Assembly (NCBI GenBank): GCA_025558075.1
Contig: JAHLKF010000015.1
Span: 186,001 to 250,000, forward strand
Length of the DNA: 64,000 bases
Direction of reading: 5' to 3'
Origin: Gaertneriomyces semiglobifer
Taxonomy: Eukaryota > Chytridiomycota > Chytridiomycetes > Spizellomycetales > Spizellomycetaceae
In this document: in pieces, positions 33,374-45,702 of the stretch
How positions within the stretch are numbered: position 1 is the first letter of the stretch
Layout: the number at the start of each line of letters is the position of its first letter
Made by a program: the position numbers and the translations under genes
The notes under the pieces: model-generated
Databases searched by the model: none
What the model was told of the DNA's origin: nothing
Seen by the model: only the letters and a program-made list of their open reading frames with translations

Positions 33374-35254
33374 ATGAAAAGAACGTTGTCATCGCTGGAG
33401 CCTGAAATGGATTTCCTGGAGGACGACAGCTATTCCTCACGGACCCCTCCGCTTCCGGGACGGCCTTTACCATACTCCAAAGTGCTTAATGATCCTATAC
33501 ATGGCCATATTGAATTGGATGAGGTGTGCATGCATGTCATTGACACCCCCCAGTTTCAACGGTTACGGGATTTGAAGCAACTTGGTTCGGCCTATTTCGT
33601 TTTCCCAGGTCAGTAAAATTCATTCCTGGAATTTCGCTCGCCGCCAAGTTTCACGTCTCACGCGCCATGCTACGCAGGGGCTGCGAATAACAGATTTGAA
33701 CATTGTATTGGTGTGTGCCACTTAGCGGGTGTCCTGGTCGAGCATTTACGAAAAGTACAACCTGAGCTCGGGATTACCGACAACGACGTCAAATGTGTGA
33801 AACTTGCTGGTCTCTGTCACGATTTAGGACATGGCCCTTTTTCTCACGTCTTTGATAACGAATTCATGAAGCAAGCGAGGCCAGGTCTGCACTGGACTCA
33901 TGAGAAAGCATCCGAAGACCTTCTGCAGTACCTGGTGGACGACAACGAGCATGTAAATATCAACTCTGAAGAAATTAGATTCATAAAGGATCTTATTCAC
34001 GGAGCCCCGCGTGGTGATTATCCTCAAGCGAAGAAGCTGTTCCTATTTGACATTGTGGCCAACCAACGGAACTCTGTCGACGTGGACAAGTTTGATTATA
34101 TTCAGCGTGACTGTCACAATGTGGGCATCAAAACAAGCCTTGACGCACGACGCCTAATGACTTTTGCTCGGGTCATTGACGACCAGATATGCTTCAATCA
34201 GAAAGAGGCGTACAACCTATACGAAATGTTTCATACCCGATTTTCATTGTTCAAGCGCGTGTACACCCATAAAGTGGGGAAAGCGGTCGAATACATGCTC
34301 AGTGAGGCGTTGCTGGCTGCCGATGCTCCTCTGGGCCTGTCTGCAAGCGTGGACGACATGCGGCAATACATGTTCTTAACTGACAGTATATTGAAGGAAA
34401 TCGAGCGGAGTTCAGATCCACAATTGGAAAAGTCCCGCGCCATTATCAAGCGCATCCGGAAGAGAGACCTCTACAGATTTGTGGATCAGATCTTGGTCCC
34501 ATTACATCTTGCTACCGAGATCAAGGCGTCCATTACCGCCGACGCCATTGTAGCTTGTCAGGAGGCCGAGGACCATTTGATTGCAGATGATGTCATTGTG
34601 GAATGGCTGAAATTAGGATACGCCATGAAGGATCGCAATCCGGTGGACAACATTGGGTTTTTCAGCAAGTGGCATCCGGATGTGAAGTTTCACGTGCCAA
34701 AAGAGCATGTGAGCTCCTTTATTCCGAATGACTTTGAAGAGATCACGCTGAGAGTATATGCTCGAAACAATGATAAGCGCCAGAGAATACAACAAGCGTT
34801 CAGAAAGCTGGTGAAACAGATGAACGAAAAGTTTGGGGTAGAGGTGGTTCTCGAGGCTGGTGTTGGTGTGTATGGCGACTACAACGCGGGACATTTCGCC
34901 TTTCCCACAGCTCCGACCCCAAGCAGGCAGGTGCCGCCGCAAGAACAACGCACGCCCACCCAGTCACCGTATAAGGCAACACCGCGGAATATTATTGGGT
35001 TTGCATCGCCACTGCCGCCTGTTCGGTTTAGCCCGGATCACCGCAGTTTGCCCAACGTGGTAAGTCCAATCCACTCTGCACAGACGAGCCCAATCAGGCC
35101 TATGCGCTTAGAGCCGAGTGAGGCAACGTTACTGCCGCCAAATTACACTGAGATATCAAGCCCAGCTAGAAAGCGAGTACGGGAGGATGGCCACTTGTCA
35201 AGTGATTTGTTGACGGCCTCTGTAGCACAGCTGAAGAAAACCAGGACAATGTAG
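33374..35254 (+). CDS. SAMHD1: SAMHD1-like HD-domain dNTP triphosphohydrolase
   Basis: Two exons (33374-33608, 33678-35254) join to 603 residues. After a short N-terminus comes the conserved start [11 protein letters not shown], then [16 protein letters not shown], the first metal histidine in [15 protein letters not shown], the HD pair in [18 protein letters not shown], and the metal aspartate in [15 protein letters not shown]. Downstream regions keep [20 protein letters not shown] and [12 protein letters not shown]. Family members cleave dNTPs to nucleosides plus triphosphate and set nucleotide pools. The SAM domain of animal SAMHD1 is absent; only about 35 residues precede the catalytic domain. 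The last ~120 residues are Pro/Ser-rich with many S/T-P sites and a basic PARKRVRED stretch that may be a nuclear signal. Confidence 0.93.
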
Positions 35255-35383
35255 AGTTGCCGTCGTAGTCACGTTGTATTAGTGAGCTTCCATGTTAGCG
35301 AGAGTAGAAATCATCAATAGACCCACGTAGAATTACTCTGTCCGAAACGTTGGAGATTCATATTCACACACCACTGTACATTC

Positions 35384-35878
35384 CTAGGAACCCTCGCCAA
35401 AGATCTTTTGCACGCGCTTGAGAACAGAGTCCTGCAGCAGCAACGACAGGATTAGTACACCACGCCATCATTCCATACAAATTCTGGGCGCGAACCTTTG
35501 ATGGATCATATGGTTTATCCTTTGATGGTATCTCTAGTACGGTGGGAAATGCCTGGTGATAATCATCTAGAACATGTCTGATTTCGTCCGCTACTTGTTG
35601 TGTAATCAGGATGATGGCAATATCTTTACGCTGTGTATACTCCAAAAATGTTGCTTCTATTGTCGGTAAGGGCGTTTTCGCATCTACAACAAGAAAGTTT
35701 GCTTTCTGTTTCGAATCCATATGCCCTATTCCCGCAAGGAGCAGGCCAGTCACTGAATCCTACAACACCATCCAGGTTTAGCTCAACTGATTCTGGCCGC
35801 AAATACTTTAACACAGTACTTGTATACCTCATCGCCCATAGCGGCAATCAACGTTCTGTCTTTCTGTAATTGGGCCAT
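35384..35878 (-). CDS. VMA7: V-type proton ATPase subunit F
   Basis: Three exons (35878-35828, 35759-35496, 35431-35384) give 120 residues, the standard Vma7 length. The protein runs [86 protein letters not shown] and a C-terminal helix [15 protein letters not shown]. Subunit F is part of the central stalk of the V1 sector that couples ATP hydrolysis to rotation. The second intron begins GTTCGC, an unusual donor. Convergent with the SAMHD1-like gene (129 bases apart) and divergent from uL10m (241 bases). Confidence 0.96.
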
Positions 35879-36119
35879 ATGAAACTTCTCGCTCCACTCT
35901 TAAAATGATGTCGATCGGTGTGTTCTGTGATTCTCGACTGCTGCAAAAGACTCTTAAGGCCTGCATTGACGTGCATAAGTGAGCTTCACCAACCATCACG
36001 CGTATTGCCATAACAACAAAGTCTTATCACTAAGACGCTGGATCTGACTTTTTGGGAGTTTTGACCGGCGAGGCTTTGACTGGTCGATTTTAACAACTCC
36101 GAGACCACCTGTTGCAACA

Positions 36120-36992
36120 ATGAGCATAAGAATGTAAGTCTTCCGCTTTTATGTCAAGATGATTATCGTTGATGGCCGATAACTCATCGGTTCGGCTAGA
36201 TTTCAACAATGCTCTCGGCTCGCACCGAGAGTGGCTTCGCCGATGCTGGGCCTCCGAGCATGTAAGGCTTTGCGCGGCTACACACAAGGAATTGATCCTT
36301 CGATGCTTACGATTTACCTTTTGTTAGATGCAACTGCGAACGGCCAGCTTTCAATAGAGCGTGCACGGGAAGTTTTGGCAAAACCGAAGCTGACGCGGCG
36401 AGGCAACCCGGTGGATGTGCGCCGTCTGTTTCTTTTCGAACTCTACCAGGAAGTTCTGTCATCTCGAGCATTATTTGTTATGCAGAACAACAACATGACA
36501 GCAAAGGAGTACCATCATTTTAAGAATGAGCTGGGCCAAAAGGGATTCAAGGTCCTCACCATCAGGAACGGCGTCTTTGGTGCGGTCGTACGACAGAGGT
36601 CCCAAGACTTGCGGGCAGATGGACAGAGTGATAAAAGCGTAAAAGGACTGAACACCCTGCTTGTGGGACCAACAGTTGTGGCTTTCTCAAATTCATCAGA
36701 CGAGCAACACCCGACCTTGACCAAAGATTTCGCCCAGATAGTAAAGAAATATCAGAAGCTGCTGGTCGTGGGTGCCAAATTCGACGGCGGTGTGATGACG
36801 GCAGATATTCTGAAAACGGTTACGGATCTACCGCCAATGTCTCAACTACGAGCGGAATTGGTTGGCGTTTTGAGTCAGCCTGCACAAAGCCTCGTTGGAT
36901 TGTTGCAAAGAACGCCAATGGGCTTGTTGATGTCTCTGCAGCAACATCAAAGCAATTTGGACTCGGATGGCACTAAGGAGAAGGCAGAATAG
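36120..36992 (+). CDS. MRPL10: Mitochondrial ribosomal protein uL10m
   Basis: A 14-base first coding exon (36120-36133) is joined to one long exon (36200-36992), giving 268 residues. The junction creates MSIRIFQQCSRLAPRVASPM, an arginine-rich amphipathic presequence. The body shows ALFVMQNNNMTAKEYHHF, GFKVLTIRNGVFG, LLVGPTVVAFSN and LLVVGAKFDGGVMTADILK, and ends with LRAELVGVLSQPAQSLVGLL, as in L10/P0-type proteins that carry the L7/L12 stalk. The intron is bounded by GTAAG and CTAG. Without the tiny exon an annotation would wrongly start at an internal ATG near 36240 and lose the targeting peptide. Confidence 0.88.
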
Positions 36993-37280
36993 ATCGACAC
37001 ATTACAAAACATGGATTAATTTAGCTGTTTCATATTCGAATTGTAAACATGGTGTGGGCCGTAGCTCTCATGGTGATGCCAGCAAATACTTGACTGGGCA
37101 TACCAAAAACAATCCAGGACGACACTTTTGCAAAGCCCTTTGCACATTCCGCTCATCAATCAATAACGTCCTATAACAACGATTTTTGTATTCGATAAAG
37201 GAACTAGATCCTGTAAAGTTCTCCAGGTTGTGGACTGCCAACAGTCTACAATCCGGAAATCGCTCATTTATCAAAGAATC

Positions 37281-38287
37281 ATGAACAGAGTTCTCTCAAC
37301 GGTGAGGCTCTGTCGAGCGCAAACAAGTTCGAGACTGAGAAACCAACAAACATGTCCGCTTCAACCTTCGCTCCCACTGTCCTGTCCATCTCGACACTTC
37401 TCGAGCTCGTCAATGTGCGCGACAGCTGCAGTCCACTCAAACGTCCAGTCTCCGAAGAACCATGCTAGCTTTACATCCGTTGATCCTCAGGAAGTTGCAA
37501 AGTTTGCGGCGGCATCACAAGAATGGTGGAATCCTACGGGGGAATTTGAGATGCTTCACAGAATGAATCCTGTTCGCGTCGGGTACATTGCTGAGATTGT
37601 AAGTTCGTTGCGGCATAAGGCGAACCATGGGCGCGTACTTCAAGGAATGGACGTTCTCGACATTGGCTGTGGTGGTGGACTTCTCAGCGAGGTAGGGATC
37701 GCGCGCTGCTGAGAACGCTTCCAAACCGAGCTGCTTCCAACCTGATACTGCCTTAGTCCCTAGCACGTTTGGGAGCGAGTGTCACAGGTGCCGATGCAGC
37801 TGCTGAAAACATTGCAATGGCGACACACCATGCCTCGCTGGACCCGTCGCTAACATCCGACCTTCTACGGTACACTCACACTACGGCAGAAGCCCTCGCG
37901 CAAACCGGGGCCAAATTCGACATGATAACAGCACTGGAGATTATTGAACATGTATCAAACCCAGGAGAATTTGTTAAGACTCTCTCCTCGCTCCTCAAGC
38001 CCAATGGGATCTTGTTTGTCTCCACCATGAACCGTACACAGTTGAGTTATCTTCTCACCATCTTTCTTGCGGAGAGAGTGCTGCGCTGGGTACCCAATGG
38101 TACGCATGATTGGGAAAAGTACGTTAAGCCGGAAGAGCTAGTAGCTTGGATGGGAAACGCCGGCTGTCGAGTATGGGATCAGAAGGGATTGGCGTTCAAT
38201 CCTTTACTCAATAGTTGGAAACTCGTGGACCCTGCTATGGGTGGATTGGAGGTTAATTACATATTGACGGCCGTGAAATCAAGATGA
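37281..38287 (+). CDS. COQ3: Ubiquinone biosynthesis O-methyltransferase COQ3
   Basis: Two exons (37281-37691, 37757-38287) encode 313 residues. A presequence of about 60 residues, rich in Arg and Ser and poor in acids (MNRVLSTVRLCRAQTSSRLR, SRHFSSSSM), indicates mitochondrial import. The methyltransferase core follows: VDPQEVAKFAAASQEWWNP, HRMNPVRVGYI, the SAM-binding motif VLDIGCGGGLLSE, MITALEIIEHV, LLKPNGILFVSTMNRT and the conserved GTHDWEKYVKPEEL near the end. The enzyme makes both O-methylations of coenzyme Q head-group synthesis on the inner membrane. The intron splits the gene exactly after motif I. Confidence 0.96.
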
Positions 38288-38915
38288 AGAGGTGGGGAGG
38301 GACATTTGGTACGTTCGCACTTCGCAGGCAGGAAGAGTCAGAAATGGACTTTACCTACACCATGTCACCATTTGGTCTATATTACGGCTTCAATGGCGTC
38401 GGGGCGGCCTGCTCATTCGTAGTATACATAGTCATTAAAATGCATTACTTAAATATTGATGCCCCGCGCTGTCGCCCCACTTCACCGGGGATCATGTACG
38501 CGGTGAACTCAATAAGGTACATCTTGCCACCGGTGGAGCATCTGTCCCTTGTCTGCCCTCCCTAACAACACGCAACCAGCTGTCTGATGCTTTCACTTGA
38601 TCACTTCTTGATTGGATATACGTGAACCCCTCTACTTTATTCGTCCAATTTCATCTAGCGCTGGAATCACTGTCCCACTTGCCCGCTCCATATCTTGGGA
38701 AACACTCCTTTCTCACTACAAAATGCATCCACAATTCGACTACAGAAAGTATTGCTGCGTCGCGCTGCTTTGGGCTGTTGTACTCTCTTCAATCTCTTAG
38801 GGTCCCATGTCTTCGTTCGAACGACTGTACTCGTCAGTCTGCTGATAAGTGATTGACAAGTGGGGTTCGGAACTGTTCCAGTCGGGCACATGAGCCAAGT
38901 CAAAATTTGGGCCAT
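38288..38915. other. Convergent intergenic region, COQ3 / NF-YC
   Basis: About 630 bases. ORF 38284-38565 overlaps the COQ3 stop and has no known domain. Nothing else recognised. Confidence 0.45.
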
Positions 38916-39859
38916 TTATACCTGCGGGTATGGTTCAAAGGCGGAGTTCCTGTCAACCGATGCAGGCTGAGATGCGCCAGTTGGTGAGCCATAGGGGTGA
39001 GACTGCCCATTTCATTTGAAGTTAGCAATGTGCTCGCTGGTGGAAAAATCGTGCTTTTCCCTCCGACATACCTTCGTTGACGTAGGAAGCGGCTTGTTGA
39101 CATCTTCTCGCGGAACTATATCAATGAGGACTGGTTCCAACAAATGTTAATGATACGTGGCTCATCTCCAAAGCAACCATTCCAAAGGTACTTACAGTCA
39201 TACATATCGGCCTTGCTGACAGCGGTTGCAACGTCACTTTTTTGTAAAGTTCGTCGTTTATGCTCCTCCGTATGTATCCAGGCACGCATGGTCAGTTCCA
39301 AAATGAAGATCTCGCAGGCCTTAGAGAAAAGCATTGGAGCTTCTGCACTAATCATCTAAAAGAACGAGGAAGGATTCTGGGTGAGCTACAGCATCTTTGA
39401 GCTTTAAGGAGAAACCAATTCATCGTACCATGCACTGAAAAAGCAGGTCAGTTAGCGGAAGAGGCACACGAGGTACGGCAAGCATTAACAACGTCATGCA
39501 CCTTTACGTCTTCGTCAGTTTTCATGACTTTCTTCACGCGGGCCAACGGCAACTGATGGAACTTGAAATCCAGAGGGCCCGTTTCGATATCATGGATTTG
39601 TTGCTGTGCATCGAACGGAACGAATCAGTGTTCGTCCAAGATTGACCCATGTGCCGCTTCGCAAATCTCATCCACTATAAGCCCTCACCTGCCAAAACGC
39701 TTGCATAATCTCCTGGACCTGTTGGTTAGGGCCGGACGGAGTGAACGAGTCTGTATTTGCAGGTTCTGACAAAGCGGTAGTGATTTTCAATGCTTGCTGC
39801 TGGGTCACAGATAACGACCCTTGCGAAAGCTGGCTTTGCTCGTGCTGCCGGTCACCCAT
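38916..39859 (-). CDS. HAP5: CCAAT-binding factor subunit C (NF-YC/HAP5)
   Basis: Multi-exon gene from ATG 39859 to TAA 38916. The N-terminus [18 protein letters not shown] is Gln/Ser-rich. The histone-fold core is assembled from exons: [73 protein letters not shown] and [13 protein letters not shown], then [14 protein letters not shown]. This is the near-invariant NF-YC core that pairs with NF-YB. With HAP2/HAP3 homologs it forms the CCAAT-box factor controlling respiration and other genes. The final exon ([12 protein letters not shown] onward) is the likeliest ending, but the last splice is less certain than the core. Confidence 0.94.
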
Positions 39860-40181
39860 TTCGTCTGACTAGTTCAGCAGAAGTTTTGTACTGTGGGGTA
39901 TGCGGTGGTGGTCCACTGTTGGGAGTCAAGGTTGAGGTTTATGGAACAGACGCGGTCTTGCAGATGAACCTCTTTTTAGACTTTTTTCAAGAGCTGCAAA
40001 GCGCAGCGCATTGTTGCGGCCCAACCTGTAGAACAACAGTAAACAACTCTGCTGGTCTTGAGCAAAGGATTTTCTTGTTGGCAATTACTCTTGAGCGTAC
40101 ATTTCGACCCCTGTCCTGAGCTCGCAGCCTTTCGCTAGTCAGACAACAACACCGACTCCACTTTCTAATATCATTACAACT
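39860..40181. other. Divergent promoter region, NF-YC / GDT1
   Basis: About 320 bases between divergent starts. ORF 39790-40119 overlaps the NF-YC first exon antisense and has no support as a gene. No motif stands out. Confidence 0.4.
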
Positions 40182-41078
40182 ATGGCCGCTGGGGAGACGC
40201 TGACCCCACCGAAGGATGACCTTCAGGTGCGACAGAGCTTCTGGTTCAGGAGAAAGTCTGGACGGGTCATTAACCATATATCCTTGTGCAGGCGCTCATC
40301 ATGAGCTTCTCCGTCATTTTGGTGTCTGAAATTGGTGATAAGACATTCTTCATAGCTGCGATCATGGCAATGAAGAATTCCCGCATGCTGATATTCTCTG
40401 CTGCGATGGGCGCTCTCTTTGTGATGACAGTGCTTTCCGCGCTGGTGGGACACGTTGCCCCACTACTCTTGTCAAAGTACTACACGCAGCTCTTGGTGTC
40501 CATCCTGTTCTTAGTCTTTGGAGTCCGCATGCTGAAAGATGCGTACTCGATGACCGGAAATGAAGGACAAGAAGAAATGCAGGAAGTCGCCGCAGAGCTG
40601 GACTCGAAGGAGGCTGAATTGAAAGCAGACCTATTGGAATCTGGCGGAACATCGACATCTGCCGAACATCAGCCCTTTTGGAAGAGAACAGCGATGGGGA
40701 CGAAGAATCTTGCCCAACTGCTTTTCTCGCCTGTGTGGTTGGAAGCCTTTGTGCTTACTTTCCTAGCAGAGTGGGGCGACCGGAGTCAAATTGCCACAGT
40801 TGCTCTTGCTGGAGCAGAGGATTTCTGGCCGGTAACTATCGGCAGTCTGTGTGGACATGCCGTTTGCTCTTCAGTCGCCGTGATTGGCGGGCGCATGGTA
40901 CGGTTGCTTACCGTTTTGTTGCGTGGCTAGAGCTCATCACTCCACTTTTATTCAGCTTGCTGCTCGTATCAGTGTCAAGACGGTGACAGTACTCGGTGGT
41001 GTGCTATTTATAATATTCGGCTTCCTTGCGTTCTATGAAGTCGTCGTCTATGAGGGACCTAAGACAGAGCGACGATAA
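40182..41078 (+). CDS. GDT1: GDT1/TMEM165 family cation transporter (UPF0016)
   Basis: Three exons (40182-40226, 40292-40897, 40956-41078) give 257 residues. Both halves of the duplicated family are present, each with its E-x-G-D-K/R-S/T signature: SEIGDKTFFIAAIMAM about residue 25 and AEWGDRSQIATVALAG about residue 165. Six hydrophobic segments are visible, with an acidic loop between the halves (EELDSK-like region). These proteins move Mn2+ and Ca2+ into the Golgi in exchange for protons and support glycosylation. The first exon encodes only 15 residues and no clear signal peptide, so the N-terminus begins almost directly at membrane segment one. Confidence 0.95.
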
Positions 41079-41393
41079 TTGCTGAATTGCAGATGTACAT
41101 AATATTCGTCAATTAACTAGACATTGGGCATCAGTTCCTCCATGCCTCAGACCCTTGTGCTACGCCAGTTTGGGCACGGCTACAATCGAAGAACAGACTG
41201 CCTTTCTGATGCACTGGAATCGACCGCTTGCGCAAAAGCTTCTCTGAAGCTGGAGTTGGTCGGATCAATCTCTAAGCACATTCTCAAACATTCAGACGCC
41301 GCACGTCGATCATCCTTTTGCAAGAATTCTTGTCCGACGACGCTGAGGAGGGATATTTAGTTACTTATTGCAAGCCGTGCCATGCCGTGCTGG
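41079..41393. other. Convergent intergenic region, GDT1 / CFAP70
   Basis: About 315 bases holding two 3' ends. The ORF at 41124-41360 has no known domain. Confidence 0.4.
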
Positions 41394-44300
41394 TTACCTA
41401 AGCACTCCAGCATTTTTAACACCCAAACGAAGCGCTTGGCCTATGCATTGATTTGCCTCGAATTGCCGGTTCAGCTTCAAGTTGAGGAGGGCTAGGTATG
41501 CCCATACATCAGCGTGGCGATTATTCAAAACATTGGCTTCCTATGAGAAACATTAACACGCGCTCCAATTGGTAGTCCTTCATAATGGACCACTGACCGC
41601 AAGGGCGTCTTCAGCTTCATCGTAGTTGTGCATCACCAAACAGGCTCTCCCAACCCCCAGCCATGACGCGGACGTTGGTGATACAGAGCTTGCGCGCAAA
41701 AACATACTTTTGGCCATTCTGGCCATGTTCCCATCGAGCCGCCCGTCAGCGTTTGCCTTGTTCAAGTATATCGTACCCAAACGCACGTAAACAAGGGCAA
41801 TGTTGATTGGCTCTGGTGTTACGAATCAGACAAGAGGCCGGGTCGATGCAATGACGCACTGCCTTCCCACTTACCCTGCGACAACGAGAGCACGGTCTCG
41901 TATGACATCTGTGCCTGCTCCCACTGTTGGCGGATATATTGCAGATGACCTATTTCCAGATGAGACATAATGAGACGCTGTCGACAGTTAAACAAACAAA
42001 TCCTGCAAATGCTCACCTATGGAAGCCCAAACGTTCGGCTCATCCTGATGGATTTTCAATGCATCACTCAAGTGCTCCTCCGCCAGCTTGAAATTAGACC
42101 TTTGAAGTTCCAGTTTACTCAATAAGAGGTACGGAGCCACTCGAGGTTGTGTGTTGAGGATTTCCTGTGCAAAGACGTTCGTATGAGTATGATTGCTGAA
42201 TTCAAACGTAACATGTAGCGATAAGTACCTGTGAGAGTGCACGCTCTGCAAGTTGACCGGCATGAACGTGTATTAGAAACTCAGCCAACGACATGTATAT
42301 CGATGATGCGTCTGATAAATAGCTCCATCAGCTCAACGAAGTCATGGTGAAAAGCACAATGAAATCTGTTATCTCACCAGGTGGTAAGGTCGCTTTCTGC
42401 AATCGTGTGGCTTCTGTAATGAGATTTTCGCTCTCTTCTTCTTCTCCAATAACATCGTAATAAAGGCCCTATCATGCTGATGAGCAAAGGATTGTACTCG
42501 CGCGTAACATAATTGACGTTACAAGAAGCGTGAGTCCAAGAATATATCTCGGTTGGAGTTCGACTGCTGTGACTAGGTACACCCGAGCCTCTTCGAACCG
42601 TTCGTAGATGCAGCAAAACGCCCCATACGCCAAAAGACTTGGAATATGCTTGGGATTGGTAGACAGGATTTGTCGTAGACATTCTTCACCCTTGGCTGCC
42701 ATATTATTTCGTAGCGCAAAACAAGCATAGTCAAACCTGCATGGTATTTGAATTTTAGGTCAGTGATTCAATATATAATGCAGTTAGTGCGATTTTCCCA
42801 CCAAGCTTGAGTGCTATCTTCGAATTTGGCAATTCTCTGTTGGTGGTAGCTGGCGGCCAATTCAGGCAGCATGTCTTGCTCAGCATCATCGGCATGCTGT
42901 TTCATAGTAGCGAAGTCCGCTGCCGTCTGAACGTGTGCATCAGTGAACGCTGATTCTTTGTGTTGTATGATCTAAAGTTGTTGATGTTAGTTTCTGCCAC
43001 ATATCCAAGCGCCCCAAAAGGCTCAACGTACGTTGTTGATCTGCTCGTGCATCTTGTCCACAAGGTAGACGTACACTTCCGACATAAACAACTGTAGCTC
43101 TTGTTTTGAGGCAAAAGGAGTTTTGTGCCGAAAGCGCTACGTTCGGTTAAAACTAAATGGCGAGATAACACACAAACGTCGCGAGCTTACCTCGCGGACA
43201 ATCTCCACGACAGATGTTTTCAGCTGCTCCTTCAAGCTAAAGTACGTGCCACTCTTGTTGAGATGGAAAAAGAATCGCTTTCTTCTCTGAGCGTGCAAAT
43301 TGTCAGCACACTTGCAGGCAGCAATCAGCGCTAGATTGTTTATCTCCACCTGTTGTTCGCCCGTAGCATCTGTCGAAACAACTGCCCCCTTCGAGTCCTC
43401 TTCCCCAGCGAAGATTCCTTCGTATTCCTTTACTAAGCGCTTCACTATCTCTTGAAGTTGTGCGGCATAGTTTGAGTCAGCACGCTTCGAGCGCTTCTCG
43501 AATATCATCTGCGCGGGCATAACTCTGCGGGGGATGAAATCGGTAACGGATTTGGTTATCTGAAGTGCGTCGAGGTTAGACCGAGTGCGATCCCTGCAAT
43601 CAAACATTGAAGAAGTACCGGCTGAAGTTTTTTCTTATCTAGAAGTGGACGCTCGACGACAAACTCAAGGCCTAAAGTGGTTCCAAGGTTCTTGTACAGG
43701 TGAGGGTCATATGCTACAAACGGATTGAGTCTTCGGTATATGGAGAGAGAAAACGTCGATGAAGCTTACCTTTGCCCTTCTTTGTCTGTGCTTGCTGACT
43801 GTCCAAAGTCATTGTGGAGCTGGCGACTGCAGTGTTTCTGGCGTGTAGGGCGGTCATCCCGTCAGAGGGTTGGCTGCCAGGACTGTCATATCCTTCGGCT
43901 GGCCATCGACCTATAACCTCCTTTCGTTAAGGGCTTCTCCTTGCTTGAATGCAATAACAACGGTCTGAACCTTTCATGCCCATAACCCGTGGGAACAGAA
44001 GTGAAGATAAATCAATCGTCACCCTGGCACGATACCGGCTCAAGAGGGTGTCCACAACATGCCCAAAGCGCGGCTGCAGTTCTCGGGTAAACTAAAAGAC
44101 GGCGGCTAAGTGTTCGAACCAGGCTGCGTTGAGCGCAATTTGGGTTTACGCACTTCCATTTCCAACGGTTGCTTCGCGCGAACTCGTTCACGCAACCGAA
44201 CCAGTGCCTCGGTCGGCAACCATACAAGATGTTGCCTGCTCCACGAGATCTTTTTCACATTTTCTCCCGCAATAACTCGTTCAACTCTCTCCGGCGTTGA

Positions 44301-45572
44301 TGGGATGGCCACTATTGGCTGCGTTTCCCCTTCCGCACTGAGACCGCTTGTCTTTACTTCGTCATTCAAACCACCAGCTACTGCGCCTTGAAAAGCTGTC
44401 CCGGGTTTAGGTAACATAATGGGTTGGGGCGCAGTCAGTGTAGGGTCTGTAATTGTGCATGTCAGACTCAGCGTGCCGGTGTGTGTGCCAGCAAGATCCC
44501 AAACCACACCATACCAGTGAGAACAGGGGCATCGCTTGTAACCAGAGTGCCGCCACGGATAGAGATCAGACGATCTGTCGTCGTTTCTGCAGGCATGCTG
44601 AAATTCAACGTGTAGATGTACATATCTACGAGGGGAACAATGAGAAATCAGGCTGTTGCGAAGCACGTACAACTTCCGTTATGCTTACTGGAATTGATAT
44701 CTTTCTCATTGCCTTCCTTCAGAGTCCACTCATCCGGAACTGGAAGAAAGTCATCCACTTTGAAAGTCATGAACGTGCCATTGTCCACCGTTTCTGGCGG
44801 TATTAAGTGTTTAGACAACGAAACTTCTACGTCAAGTTCAGGAACCGCTCTGTTGGGATCATCATCTTTTCCCAGTAAGCGAGGATTCACATAGTTGATA
44901 GGCACAGTTGTCCGAAAGGAGAGTGGCGGCGGTGGAGGTATCTCATCCGGATTATTTGGATCTCGTGGTTGGTATTTAAGAAACGGAGAGAATAGCCTTA
45001 ATTCGCCTTCACCCAGCACGGCCGTCTTTTCTTTTGGTAATGACTCTATCAATGTAATATGTAGTCTATCATTGGCAAACGTATCTATAAGCGCCTGAAA
45101 CACCCGACGTTGAGAGTTAGTGTCGTTGCTAAACGCGCTTAACAGTCACCCAAAGTTGATGATGATACCTCATCAATATGAAAGGCTTGTTCATGTAAGT
45201 ATTCAAACTGCGGATTTGCATTGTCGGTTACTACCGAAGACTGTGACAGTTGCGTGAGCGGCCAAGATGGGGTGGAGCAGCGGTCATCAGAGAGTTGCTC
45301 TTTACCTCTTTGTAGTCGAAGTCTGCGAACTGCACGCGTACAAAAGAGCTGACCCGATCTCCTTTTGCACCCTTAATGCCCTTAGCACCAATAACCTTGA
45401 CCGTAAGAACTAAGTCACCGGTAGCGTGGTCCGCTGGAGAACCCTCCTCCTTCGCAACCGCCTCACTCTTTGACGACAAATTTATCTTGCTCAACGAGCC
45501 CATACTCGGCCTACGACTAGCGCGGCCACTCCCGCTTGGCTTGCTTTTGAGTTTTGCTGTTCGGTCAGTCAT
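41394..45572 (-). CDS. CFAP70: Cilia- and flagella-associated protein 70 (C2 plus TPR)
   Basis: Long multi-exon gene from ATG 45572 to TAA 41394. A basic N-terminus is followed by a C2-like domain (LVLTVKVIGAKGIKGAKGDR, VRVQFADFDYKEV). The middle region includes PEIDEV-type Pro-rich text and SWSRQHLVWLPTEALVRL. A helical block then matches CFAP70 strongly: LNKSGTYFSLKEQLKTSVVE. The C-terminal third is TPR repeats, for example KGEECLRQILSTNPKHIPSL, YERFEEARVYLVTAVELQP and EANVLNNRHADVWAYLALLN. CFAP70 is an outer-dynein-arm-associated axonemal protein in algae and animals. Together with DNAI3 it indicates motile zoospores. More than ten introns are likely; not all joints were resolved. Confidence 0.85.
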
Positions 45573-45702
45573 GGTGATGATTGGTCCTGGCTCTCAAATT
45601 CTCTTAATGTCCAATGCGCTCCATCTTGAGGGATTAGAGGAAGCGCGACAGCTCTATGATGACATAAGCACGCGGAGTTATGTAATAGCATGTTTTGACG
45701 CG

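Noticed and set aside
38284..38565. Plus-strand 93-codon ORF after COQ3
   Set aside because: It overlaps the COQ3 stop codon, has no known domain, and lies in a convergent 3' region.
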